NCBI GenBank assembly: GCA_030523385.1
Contig: JAUNIV010000201.1
Span: 1-5,292, forward strand
From: Bacteroidales bacterium
GTDB lineage: Bacteria; Bacteroidota; Bacteroidia; Bacteroidales; Bacteroidaceae
Length of the DNA stretch: 5,292 nt
Direction of reading: 5' to 3'
Made by a program: the position numbers and the translations under genes. Below are positions 1 through 5,292 of the stretch, in pieces. The notes beneath the pieces are model-generated. The model had not been told where the DNA came from. It did not search any database and was given only the letters and a program-made list of their open reading frames with translations. The stretch's first letter is position 1; each line of letters starts with the position of its first letter.

Positions 1-23
1 ACATTTGTTTATTTTTAATATTG

Positions 24-48
24 GAATCAGAGAGCCAACTACTGATTC
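24..48. repeat. Inverted repeat, 7-bp perfect arms (left of three)
   Basis: GAATCAG at 24-30 is the exact reverse complement of CTGATTC at 42-48, leaving an 11-base loop. No T-run follows in either direction, so it is not a standard intrinsic terminator. It is the leftmost of three inverted repeats between 24 and 110 and could form a hairpin in a leftward RNA. Function unknown. Confidence 0.5.
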
Positions 49-52
49 GCAT

Positions 53-78
53 AATGTATATAAATTCACTAATACATT
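53..78. repeat. Inverted repeat, 7-bp perfect arms (middle of three)
   Basis: AATGTAT at 53-59 pairs exactly with ATACATT at 72-78 around a 12-base AT-rich loop. Its right arm abuts the left arm of the next repeat at 79 with no spacer. The stem is AT-rich and therefore weak on its own; its interest comes from the arrangement with its two neighbours. Confidence 0.45.
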
Positions 79-110
79 CTGTTTCGTCAAGAGCGTTCGC
101 CCCGAAACAG
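79..110 (-). repeat. GC-richer hairpin, probably in a leftward RNA
   Basis: CTGTTTCG at 79-86 and CGAAACAG at 103-110 are perfect 8-base complements. Read leftward, the 16-base loop holds a further stem: GGGC (102-99) pairs with GCTC (94-91) through one G-U wobble, closed by a GAAC tetraloop, with UUGA (90-87) as a bulge. Read rightward, the same wobble position becomes an A-C mismatch, so the fold favours the leftward strand. The leftward -7 box at 115-122 would start an RNA at about 108, inside the 5' arm, so up to two outer pairs might be lost. No T-run follows. It may be a structured 5' leader or a small RNA start; this is inference. Confidence 0.45.
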
Positions 111-114
111 GCTG

Positions 115-122
115 CAAAGATA
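115..122 (-). promoter_or_regulatory. Candidate leftward -7 promoter box (TATCTTTG)
   Basis: On the minus strand this reads TATCTTTG, an exact match to the Bacteroidota TAnnTTTG -7 element, followed by CAGC as is frequent in Bacteroides promoters. No TTTG is visible 19-21 bases upstream (near 142-147), so the -33 element is absent or degenerate. The predicted start near 108 is at the edge of the hairpin at 79-110. The transcript would run left out of the window. Two frames stay open to the edge, from ATG at 52-50 and GTG at 69-67, but the peptides are too short to judge and I do not call a gene. Confidence 0.4.
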
Positions 123-172
123 ATAATTTCTATTGCCTTTCATGCTTTTTTCAAAAAAAATATTTAGGAACA

Positions 173-192
173 TCAAAACTTTTAGGTTTTGA
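173..192. repeat. Palindromic element TCAAAAC-N6-GTTTTGA
   Basis: TCAAAAC at 173-179 and GTTTTGA at 186-192 are exact reverse complements around the six bases TTTTAG. The element lies between the leftward -7 box (115-122) and the rightward -7 box (216-223), just upstream of the expected -33 zone of the kinase promoter. It could be a regulator site or a short hairpin. AT-rich DNA produces such repeats by chance fairly often. Confidence 0.3.
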
Positions 193-195
193 AGC

Positions 196-236
196 TGTTA
201 TAAACAAAGAAGTATTACTTTTGCGCTCTGTTAACA
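196..236 (+). promoter_or_regulatory. Kinase-gene promoter region with -7 box TACTTTTG and flanking small palindromes
   Basis: TACTTTTG at 216-223 exactly matches the Bacteroidota TAnnTTTG -7 consensus and would start transcription near 230, about 32 bases before the kinase ATG. The nearest TTTG upstream is at 188-191, giving a 24-base spacer that is longer than the usual 19-21, so the -33 match is poor. Two small palindromes flank the box: TGTT-ATA-AACA at 196-206 and TGTTAACA at 229-236, with centres about 31-32 bases (three helical turns) apart. They could be a paired operator, but both are short. The AAGGAG at 236-241 is 20 bases from the ATG and is too far to serve as a normal ribosome-binding site. 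Confidence 0.4.
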
Positions 237-261
237 AGGAGCTGAACTACTCAGATAAAGT

Positions 262-1293
262 ATGACCACAAAAAAGAAAATAGTATTTGTTGTAAATCCG
301 ATTTCGGGGACACACGGTAAAAGGGCCATATTGAAATGGATTGATGAACGTATAGACCGTACGATTTATGATTATACGGTTGTAAAGACACAATATGCCG
401 GGCATGCGGTGCAGATTGCAGCGGAAGCTGCCGCACAGCAGACGGACATAGTGGTAGCAATAGGCGGAGACGGAACCATTAACGAAATAGGACGTTCGCT
501 GGTACACACGGACACGGCATTGGGAATCATTCCTTGCGGTTCGGGCAACGGGCTGGCTCGCCATTTACGCATACCTTTAGACCCCAAAGCAGCCATCGAC
601 ATCATAAACGAAGGAAAGATGGCTTGCATAGACTATGGGAAAATCAACAACATTCCTTTCTTTTGTACTTGCGGAGTGGGATTCGATGCTTTTGTAAGCC
701 TGAAGTTTGCCGACTCGGGCAAACGAGGATTATTGACCTATTTAGAGAACACATTGCACGAAAGTTTGAGCTACAAGCCCGAAACTTACGAAATAGAGAA
801 CGAGGAAGGAACGGTGAAATACAAGGCATTCCTCATAGCTTGCGCCAATGCCTCGCAATATGGCAACAACGCTTACATTGCTCCACAAGCATCGCTGACG
901 GACGGACTGATGGACGTAACCATACTGGAACCGTTTACGGTACTGGACGTGCCTTCACTGTCATTCCAGCTGTTCAACAGAACCATCGACCAGAACAGCC
1001 GTATCAAGACATTTCGCTCTAAAAAGATAAAGATACATCGCTCAAAGGAAGGCGTACTGCACTTTGACGGCGATCCGCTCATGGCAGGCAAAGACATCGA
1101 AGTGGAACTGATACCGAAGGGACTGAACATCATTATCCCTGATAAAAAAAAAGAAAGTGAGCCTTTCAGTCTCTTACAGCAGATGGCAGAATACCTTAGC
1201 GGACTGAGGCCCAAAAGAGAAGCCTTCACGATGCGCAACAAGCATTTGTTTGAGCTAAATAAAAACCTGTTGCGCCGCTTGTCAAAGAAATGA
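262..1293 (+). CDS. YegS/DgkB-type diacylglycerol (lipid) kinase family protein
   Basis: This is a predicted ATP-dependent lipid kinase of the diacylglycerol kinase catalytic-domain family (YegS/BmrU/DgkB, also related to sphingosine kinases), acting at the inner face of the cytoplasmic membrane. The 343-residue protein shows the family order: NPISG at 12-16, the nucleotide-loop signature GGDGT at 68-72 followed by NE, the glycine-rich PCGSGNGLAR at 91-100, GVGFDA at 137-142, QYGNN at 197-201, DGLMDV at 212-217 and DGDP at 267-270, where many relatives have DGE. There is no signal peptide or membrane span. A lysine/arginine-rich tail of roughly 45 residues follows the kinase fold and might aid membrane contact (inference). 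The start is fixed: an in-frame TAA lies at 256-258 and no other start codon intervenes. The gene ends four bases from the convergent trmN6 stop. Substrate (diacylglycerol, a sphingoid base, or an undecaprenol-type lipid) cannot be read from sequence. Confidence 0.92.
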   Translation: MTTKKKIVFVVNPISGTHGKRAILKWIDERIDRTIYDYTVVKTQYAGHAVQIAAEAAAQQTDIVVAIGGDGTINEIGRSLVHTDTALGIIPCGSGNGLARHLRIPLDPKAAIDIINEGKMACIDYGKINNIPFFCTCGVGFDAFVSLKFADSGKRGLLTYLENTLHESLSYKPETYEIENEEGTVKYKAFLIACANASQYGNNAYIAPQASLTDGLMDVTILEPFTVLDVPSLSFQLFNRTIDQNSRIKTFRSKKIKIHRSKEGVLHFDGDPLMAGKDIEVELIPKGLNIIIPDKKKESEPFSLLQQMAEYLSGLRPKREAFTMRNKHLFELNKNLLRRLSKK

Positions 1294-1297
1294 GGAC

Positions 1298-2008
1298 TCA
1301 CATTTTTAGATAGAAATCACGGGTCAGTGCCGTATATTCCGCACTATACACATGTCGCGAGAGTTCTATCACCAGATGATTCTCAGTGCAATTCTTTTCT
1401 GCCGGCCGGTTAAAAGCAAGCAGCACCCGTTTGGGAGAGGCATCCGGCTTGGTATGCACCCATGTACGCCTTGACAAATGCAATCCGTGATGTGAAGCAG
1501 ACCTAAGGAAATCTTCCATCCCGTCTGTAGGAATAATGACAGAGAACGTGCCTTGCGGAGAAAGCAGACGGGACACTGAGGCCGTCAAGCCCTCAAAGTC
1601 CAGACAATCCGTATGGCGGGCCGCGTTTCGCTGGCCGTCCGGACATTTCAGCGCATTGACGAAATAAGGCGGATTGGAAACTATCACATCGAAAGATGCA
1701 GAGGGATGGTAAGTACACACATCTTGCAAAACCACCTCCACCCTATCCTTCCATGGTGAATCTGCGATGTTCTCCCGGGCTTGCTCCACAGCCTCCCGGT
1801 CTATGTCGATGCCTACAATCCGGGCATCGGGGTTTCGTTGTGCCATCATCAGGGCAATCAGTCCCGTACCGGTACCTATATCTAAGATATGACGGGCGGC
1901 AGACACATCTGCCCATGCCCCCAATAACACCCCGTCCGTCCCTACTTTCATGGCGCAACGGTCGTGATGAATGGTGAATTGTTTAAACGAGAAATAAGGA
2001 TTCGGCAT
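1298..2008 (-). CDS. trmN6: tRNA1(Val) (adenine(37)-N6)-methyltransferase, YfiC/TrmN6 family
   Basis: This cytoplasmic SAM-dependent enzyme is expected to methylate N6 of A37, next to the anticodon, of tRNA1(Val), as E. coli YfiC does. From the ATG at 2008 the protein has 236 residues. It shows the family N-terminal block FKQFTIHHDRCAMKVGTDGVLLGAW (8-32), SAM motif I DIGTGTG (43-49), the acidic ribose-binding IDID segment (67-70) and the amino-methyltransferase signature NPPYF (112-116). The last of these marks methylation of an exocyclic adenine amine. Earlier in-frame starts are ATG at 2020 and TTG at 2035. The TTG lies inside a candidate -7 box and would not be transcribed if that box is used. 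The ATG at 2008 is preferred because the conserved PNPYFSFKQF block follows it directly, though 2020 remains possible. It is divergent from lon and convergent with the lipid kinase gene. The family is confident; the exact tRNA target is by homology. Confidence 0.92.
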   Translation of the reverse strand: MPNPYFSFKQFTIHHDRCAMKVGTDGVLLGAWADVSAARHILDIGTGTGLIALMMAQRNPDARIVGIDIDREAVEQARENIADSPWKDRVEVVLQDVCTYHPSASFDVIVSNPPYFVNALKCPDGQRNAARHTDCLDFEGLTASVSRLLSPQGTFSVIIPTDGMEDFLRSASHHGLHLSRRTWVHTKPDASPKRVLLAFNRPAEKNCTENHLVIELSRHVYSAEYTALTRDFYLKM

Positions 2009-2032
2009 ACTTTCATTCATTAAAAATGGCAA

Positions 2033-2040
2033 CAAAAGTA
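2033..2040 (-). promoter_or_regulatory. trmN6 -7 promoter box (TACTTTTG)
   Basis: The minus strand reads TACTTTTG here, an exact TAnnTTTG match. The predicted start near 2026 leaves a leader of about 18 bases before the ATG at 2008 (about 6 before 2020). No TTTG occurs at the expected 19-21-base spacing; the nearest minus-strand TTTG (2055-2052) is only 11 bases upstream. The box therefore stands on the -7 match and its position alone. Confidence 0.45.
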
Positions 2041-2111
2041 GGAAAATCTTTCAAATAGCTTTCATTATTAGGAAATATTTGGTTTTTAAAACTCATTTAA
2101 TCCACATGAAT

Positions 2112-2143
2112 TTTCCTTATTCAACAAGGAATGTGTAACTTTG
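2112..2143 (+). promoter_or_regulatory. lon promoter: -33 TTTC, 20-bp spacer, -7 TAACTTTG
   Basis: TAACTTTG at 2136-2143 matches the Bacteroidota TAnnTTTG consensus exactly. TTTC at 2112-2115 is a three-of-four match to the -33 TTTG, with a 20-base spacer that is in the normal range. Transcription would start near 2150, giving a leader of about 40 bases before the lon ATG at 2190. This is the best-formed promoter in the window and points to primary-sigma transcription. The transcript should continue into tgt. Confidence 0.65.
2113..2131. repeat. Near-perfect 19-bp palindrome in the lon promoter spacer
   Basis: TTCCTTATTCAACAAGGAA is symmetric at 8 of 9 base pairs: TTCCTT (2113-2118) against AAGGAA (2126-2131), plus TT against AA inside, with one A/C mismatch and a central C. 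It overlaps the candidate -33 element and ends five bases before the -7 box, the usual place for a repressor operator. It does not resemble the HrcA/CIRCE sequence (TTAGCACTC-N9-GAGTGCTAA) or the CtsR heptad repeat. The binding protein is unknown. Confidence 0.45.
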
Positions 2144-2189
2144 CACTCGTTTTGGGCAACAGACCCTATTTAACACAATAGTAAGAGCT

Positions 2190-4673
2190 ATGATTAAGAG
2201 GAACAAGAACGAAGAGGATATTTTGATAAGCACTGAGAACAACGAAATCTCCATGTTAGCCGAAATCCAGGCAGAAGAAGACGATATTTCCGCCATGGAA
2301 TTTGACAAAGAAATGCCGGTCATGACATTGCGTAACATGGTGATGTTTCCATCCGTCATAATGCCTATAACCATCGGGCGCCCCAGCACATTGAAATTAG
2401 TGAACGCGGCATACAAGAGAAGGCGTCCGGTCGCTGTTGTCTGCCAGATTCAGGGAGACATGGACGATCCGGGCTATAACAACCTGTATCATACGGGAGT
2501 TGTCGGTAAAGTGCTCCGCATATTCGAACTGCCCGGTGGAAACACCACGGTCATCATGCAGTCCAACGGTCCCAAAATACACTTGGACAGCATCACCAAA
2601 GTTTCCCCTTATCTGAAAGGTATGGTTACTCCTATATCAGAAAAGGAAAACCAGGAGAACACGGATGAATTCAAGGCACTGGTAGAGACTTGCAAGGACT
2701 TAACGGCCAAATATATCGAAACATCGGAAAGGATGAGTCCCGACACGATTTTTGCCATCAAGAACCTGGATAATGTAGGAATATTGGTGAACTTCATCTG
2801 CTCTAATTTCCCCTTTCCGGTGGAAGAAAAAATACAACTGCTGGAAGCCAACGACCTGCAAAGCCGATTATACCTATTAGTAAAGATACTGAACCGCGAA
2901 GTGCAACTGGCCAACATCAAGCAGACCATACAGATGCGCACACGCGAAGACATAGACCGCCAGCAACGTGAATATTTCCTGCAACAGCAAATAAAGAACA
3001 TTCAGGATGAGCTGGGCAACGGACAGGAAGACGAAATAGACGCCCTGCGCAAGAAGGCCATGTATAAGAATTGGAGCGCAGACATGAGGAAACTGTTTGA
3101 AAAGGAAGTCACCAAACTGGAAAGAACCAACTCACAGTCGCCCGACTTCAATGTGCAGCTCACTTATCTGCAAACCTTGCTGGCATTGCCGTGGGAACAA
3201 TACACCACAGATAATCTGAACATAAAGAATGCGGAAAAGACACTGAATAAAGATCACTACGGATTGGAGAAAGTGAAGGAACGCATTTTGGAACATCTGG
3301 CTGTGCTGAAGCTGAAAGGAGACATGAAGTCGCCCATCATCTGCCTTTACGGTCCTCCGGGAGTGGGAAAGACATCTTTGGGACGCTCTATCGCCACTGC
3401 CTTGAAGCGGAAATACGTGCGCATGTCATTGGGAGGCGTACACGATGAAGCCGAAATACGCGGACACCGCAAGACATACATAGGTGCCATGCCGGGACGA
3501 ATCATCAAGAGCCTGATAAAGGCCGGCTATTCCAATCCGGTCATCATATTGGACGAGATAGACAAGTTGGGCAATGACCACAGAGGCGACCCGGGCTCGG
3601 CCATGCTGGAGGTACTGGACCCCGAACAGAACAATACATTCCACGATAATTACTTGGATGTGGATTACGACTTGTCTAAAGTGATGTTCATTGCCACGGC
3701 CAATAGTCTGAATACTATTCCTTCTGCATTGCTGGATCGTATGGAACTGATTGAAGTAAGCGGTTATATCACGGAAGAGAAAGTAGAAATAGCCCGTCGG
3801 CACCTTATACCTAAGGAACTGGCAGCAAACGGCATCAAGAAGGAATACGTAAAGTTCAGCAAGCAAGCGCTGGAGTATATCATAGAGAACTATACCCGCG
3901 AAAGCGGCGTGCGCGAGCTGGAAAAGAAAATCAATAAAGTATTGCGCAAAATAGCCTTGGAGTTTGCCAAAGACGGCTACGAACTCATGCACGAGATAAA
4001 ACCCGAAGATGTGCGCAACTACTTGGGTGCGCCCGAATACAGCCGCGACAAGTATCAGGGGAATGAGTATGCAGGCGTAGTCACCGGATTGGCATGGACT
4101 GCCGTAGGAGGTGAGATACTGTTTGTAGAAACCAGCCTGAGCAAAGGCAAGGGTGGCAAACTCACTTTGACCGGAAACTTGGGAGACGTCATGAAGGAAT
4201 CGGCCATGCTGGCATTGGAATACCTCAAAGCACACACCCAACTGCTGAACCTGAAAGAAGACATCTTCGAGAACTGGAACATCCATATCCATGTGCCCGA
4301 AGGAGCCATCCCCAAAGACGGTCCTTCTGCCGGTATCACGATGGTGACCTCATTGGCATCGGCACTCACACAACGCAAGGTACGTGCCAACTTAGCCATG
4401 ACCGGAGAAATCACCCTGCGTGGAAAGGTATTGCCCGTGGGAGGTATCAAAGAAAAGATATTGGCTGCCAAACGTGCGGGAATCAAAGACATCATCCTGT
4501 GTGAGGAAAACCGGAAAAACATCGAAGAGATTCAACCAATGTATCTGACCGGACTGACATTCCACTATGTGTCAGACATCAAGGAAGTGCTTGCACTGGC
4601 ACTGACGGACGAAAAAGTGAACGGTGCCATCGACTTTAACCTAAGCAACCGGACAACCGAAGAAAAGAAATAA
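2190..4673 (+). CDS. lon: ATP-dependent Lon protease (endopeptidase La, LonA type)
   Basis: Cytoplasmic hexameric AAA+ protease (MEROPS S16 family) that unfolds and degrades damaged and selected regulatory proteins. The 827-residue protein has all expected parts. A charged N-terminal extension (1-42) precedes the LON substrate-binding domain, which opens at PVMTLRNMVMFPS (from 43). The helical QREYFL segment is near 259-264. The AAA+ module has Walker A GPPGVGKT (388-395, Lys394), Walker B ILDEID (Asp455, Glu456), sensor-1 Asn505, arginine finger Arg517 and sensor-2 Arg575. The peptidase domain has the catalytic Ser713 in KDGPSAG and Lys756 in GGIKEK, spaced 43 residues apart as in E. coli Lon (Ser679/Lys722). 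No membrane segment lies between the Walker motifs, which excludes LonB. The ATG at 2190 follows a good promoter by about 40 bases; no strong Shine-Dalgarno is visible. The stop is five bases before tgt, indicating cotranscription. No frameshift or missing catalytic residue is seen. Confidence 0.98.
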   Translation: MIKRNKNEEDILISTENNEISMLAEIQAEEDDISAMEFDKEMPVMTLRNMVMFPSVIMPITIGRPSTLKLVNAAYKRRRPVAVVCQIQGDMDDPGYNNLYHTGVVGKVLRIFELPGGNTTVIMQSNGPKIHLDSITKVSPYLKGMVTPISEKENQENTDEFKALVETCKDLTAKYIETSERMSPDTIFAIKNLDNVGILVNFICSNFPFPVEEKIQLLEANDLQSRLYLLVKILNREVQLANIKQTIQMRTREDIDRQQREYFLQQQIKNIQDELGNGQEDEIDALRKKAMYKNWSADMRKLFEKEVTKLERTNSQSPDFNVQLTYLQTLLALPWEQYTTDNLNIKNAEKTLNKDHYGLEKVKERILEHLAVLKLKGDMKSPIICLYGPPGVGKTSLGRSIATALKRKYVRMSLGGVHDEAEIRGHRKTYIGAMPGRIIKSLIKAGYSNPVIILDEIDKLGNDHRGDPGSAMLEVLDPEQNNTFHDNYLDVDYDLSKVMFIATANSLNTIPSALLDRMELIEVSGYITEEKVEIARRHLIPKELAANGIKKEYVKFSKQALEYIIENYTRESGVRELEKKINKVLRKIALEFAKDGYELMHEIKPEDVRNYLGAPEYSRDKYQGNEYAGVVTGLAWTAVGGEILFVETSLSKGKGGKLTLTGNLGDVMKESAMLALEYLKAHTQLLNLKEDIFENWNIHIHVPEGAIPKDGPSAGITMVTSLASALTQRKVRANLAMTGEITLRGKVLPVGGIKEKILAAKRAGIKDIILCEENRKNIEEIQPMYLTGLTFHYVSDIKEVLALALTDEKVNGAIDFNLSNRTTEEKK

Positions 4674-4678
4674 AGAAT

Positions 4679-5292
4679 ATGACGTTTGAGTTACAACATA
4701 CAGACCCGAAATCGAATGCCCGTGCCGGACTGATTACTACTGACCACGGGCAGATAGAAACCCCTATCTTCATGCCTGTAGGCACACTGGGGACAGTGAA
4801 AGGTGTACACCTGCACGAACTGAAAGAAGACATCAAGGCACAGATTATTCTGGGTAATACCTATCACCTGTACCTGCGTCCCGGGCTGGACATCATCGAA
4901 CGGGCAGGCGGACTGCATAAGTTTAATGGCTTCGACCGACCGATGCTGACAGACAGCGGAGGATTTCAGGTATTCTCTCTTTCGGGCATCCGCAAGATGC
5001 GCGAAGAAGGCGTAGAGTTTCGTTCGCACATAGATGGTTCCAAACATCTGTTCACACCGGAAAGGGTCATGGAGATAGAACGTACCATCGGAGCCGACAT
5101 TATGATGGCCTTTGATGAATGTACTCCCGGCACTGCCGATTACGAATATGCAAAAAAATCCATGCAGCTCACCCACCGCTGGCTGGACCGCTGCATCAAG
5201 CATTTCAATGAGACGGAACCCAAATACGGTTATAACCAATCGCTGTTCCCCATTGTGCAAGGATGTGTTTATCCCGACCTGCGCCGGCAATC
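4679..5292 (+). CDS. tgt: Queuine/preQ1 tRNA-guanine transglycosylase (3' end outside window)
   Basis: Tgt exchanges guanine-34 of GUN-anticodon tRNAs (Asp, Asn, His, Tyr) for preQ1 in bacteria, the committed step of queuosine formation. The window holds 204 complete codons plus two bases; the family is usually about 375-390 residues, so a little over half is present. Visible landmarks are ETPIFMPVGT (27-36), LGNTYHLYLRPG (58-69), TDSGGFQVFSL (91-101), DECTP (146-150) and IVQG (192-195). Asp92, Asp146, Cys148 and Gln194 correspond to Asp102, Asp156, Cys158 and Gln203 of the Zymomonas enzyme, covering base recognition and general acid/base roles. The nucleophilic aspartate (Zymomonas Asp280) and the zinc ligands lie beyond the edge. 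Retained Cys148 fits a bacterial preQ1-type pocket. The ATG at 4679 is five bases after the lon stop, with no separate promoter or strong ribosome-binding site, so expression probably depends on the lon transcript. Confidence 0.96.
   Translation, partial: MTFELQHTDPKSNARAGLITTDHGQIETPIFMPVGTLGTVKGVHLHELKEDIKAQIILGNTYHLYLRPGLDIIERAGGLHKFNGFDRPMLTDSGGFQVFSLSGIRKMREEGVEFRSHIDGSKHLFTPERVMEIERTIGADIMMAFDECTPGTADYEYAKKSMQLTHRWLDRCIKHFNETEPKYGYNQSLFPIVQGCVYPDLRRQ

Noticed and set aside
236..241. AAGGAG as ribosome-binding site for the kinase gene
   Set aside because: It is 20 bases from the ATG at 262, too far for a normal Shine-Dalgarno, and no usable start codon sits at proper spacing.
5..265. 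Open frame of 86 codons across the left region, ending in an ATGA overlap with the kinase start
   Set aside because: It starts at a TTG near the window edge, runs through hairpins and both promoter boxes, and its peptide has no recognisable domain. The overlap looks accidental.
534..1022. Second plus-strand open frame (162 codons) inside the kinase gene
   Set aside because: It is out of frame with a clearly conserved kinase, and the product is low-complexity and arginine/histidine-rich with no family resemblance.
1326..1345. AGTGC/GCACT stem as terminator of the kinase gene
   Set aside because: Only five pairs with a ten-base loop and no following T-run; it lies within trmN6 coding sequence.
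2166..2181. CTATT/AATAG hairpin just before the lon start
   Set aside because: Five mostly A-T pairs are too weak to argue for translational control, and no alternative structure or ligand motif is visible.
3426..4292. Long antisense open frame (288 codons) inside lon
   Set aside because: It is a shadow of the lon codon pattern, lies opposite the AAA+ and peptidase domains, and has no recognisable motif or promoter.
5252..5270. Cysteine after IVQG in Tgt (position 196) where E. coli has glycine
   Set aside because: This position varies in the family (serine in the Zymomonas enzyme, from memory), so it is not a sign of altered function.
4691..5290. Antisense open frame (199 codons) opposite tgt
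   Set aside because: The plus strand clearly encodes Tgt with all its motifs; the antisense product has no recognisable features.

Overview
The window looks like an ordinary chromosomal housekeeping segment from a Bacteroides-type member of the Bacteroidales (Bacteroides, Phocaeicola or a close relative). Three things point there. Upstream gaps carry exact or near-exact TAnnTTTG boxes, the -7 element read by the Bacteroidota primary sigma factor. Real starts lack convincing Shine-Dalgarno sequences. The proteins have a Bacteroidales character (a 245-residue-class YfiC methyltransferase, a Lon with an acidic N-terminal extension). Coding DNA has moderate GC and the gaps are AT-rich. I see no mobile element, CRISPR array, tRNA or rRNA.

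Layout, left to right. Positions 1-261 hold no convincing gene. They contain three consecutive inverted repeats, a leftward-facing -7 box, two operator-like palindromic elements and a rightward -7 box for the next gene. Positions 262-1293 (+) encode a YegS/DgkB-type lipid kinase. Only four bases separate its stop from the stop of the convergent gene at 1298-2008 (-), the tRNA1(Val) A37 N6-methyltransferase TrmN6/YfiC. A divergent promoter region (about 2009-2189) serves trmN6 leftward and lon rightward. The lon gene (2190-4673, +) encodes a complete LonA protease. Five bases after its stop, tgt (4679 to the right edge, +) begins; it encodes queuine/preQ1 tRNA-ribosyltransferase and is cut by the window end. 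The tight lon-tgt spacing indicates one transcription unit.

Functionally the cluster joins membrane lipid phosphorylation, anticodon-loop tRNA modification (m6A37 by TrmN6 and queuosine-34 by Tgt) and protein quality control (Lon). Two tRNA-modification genes flank lon, but nothing in the sequence shows that they act together. All genes appear intact apart from the edge-truncated tgt. I found no clear previously undescribed system. The least explained part is the left 261 bases, where a leftward -7 box sits right before a hairpin that folds better as the leftward RNA. The second is a near-perfect palindrome occupying the -33/-7 spacer of the lon promoter.
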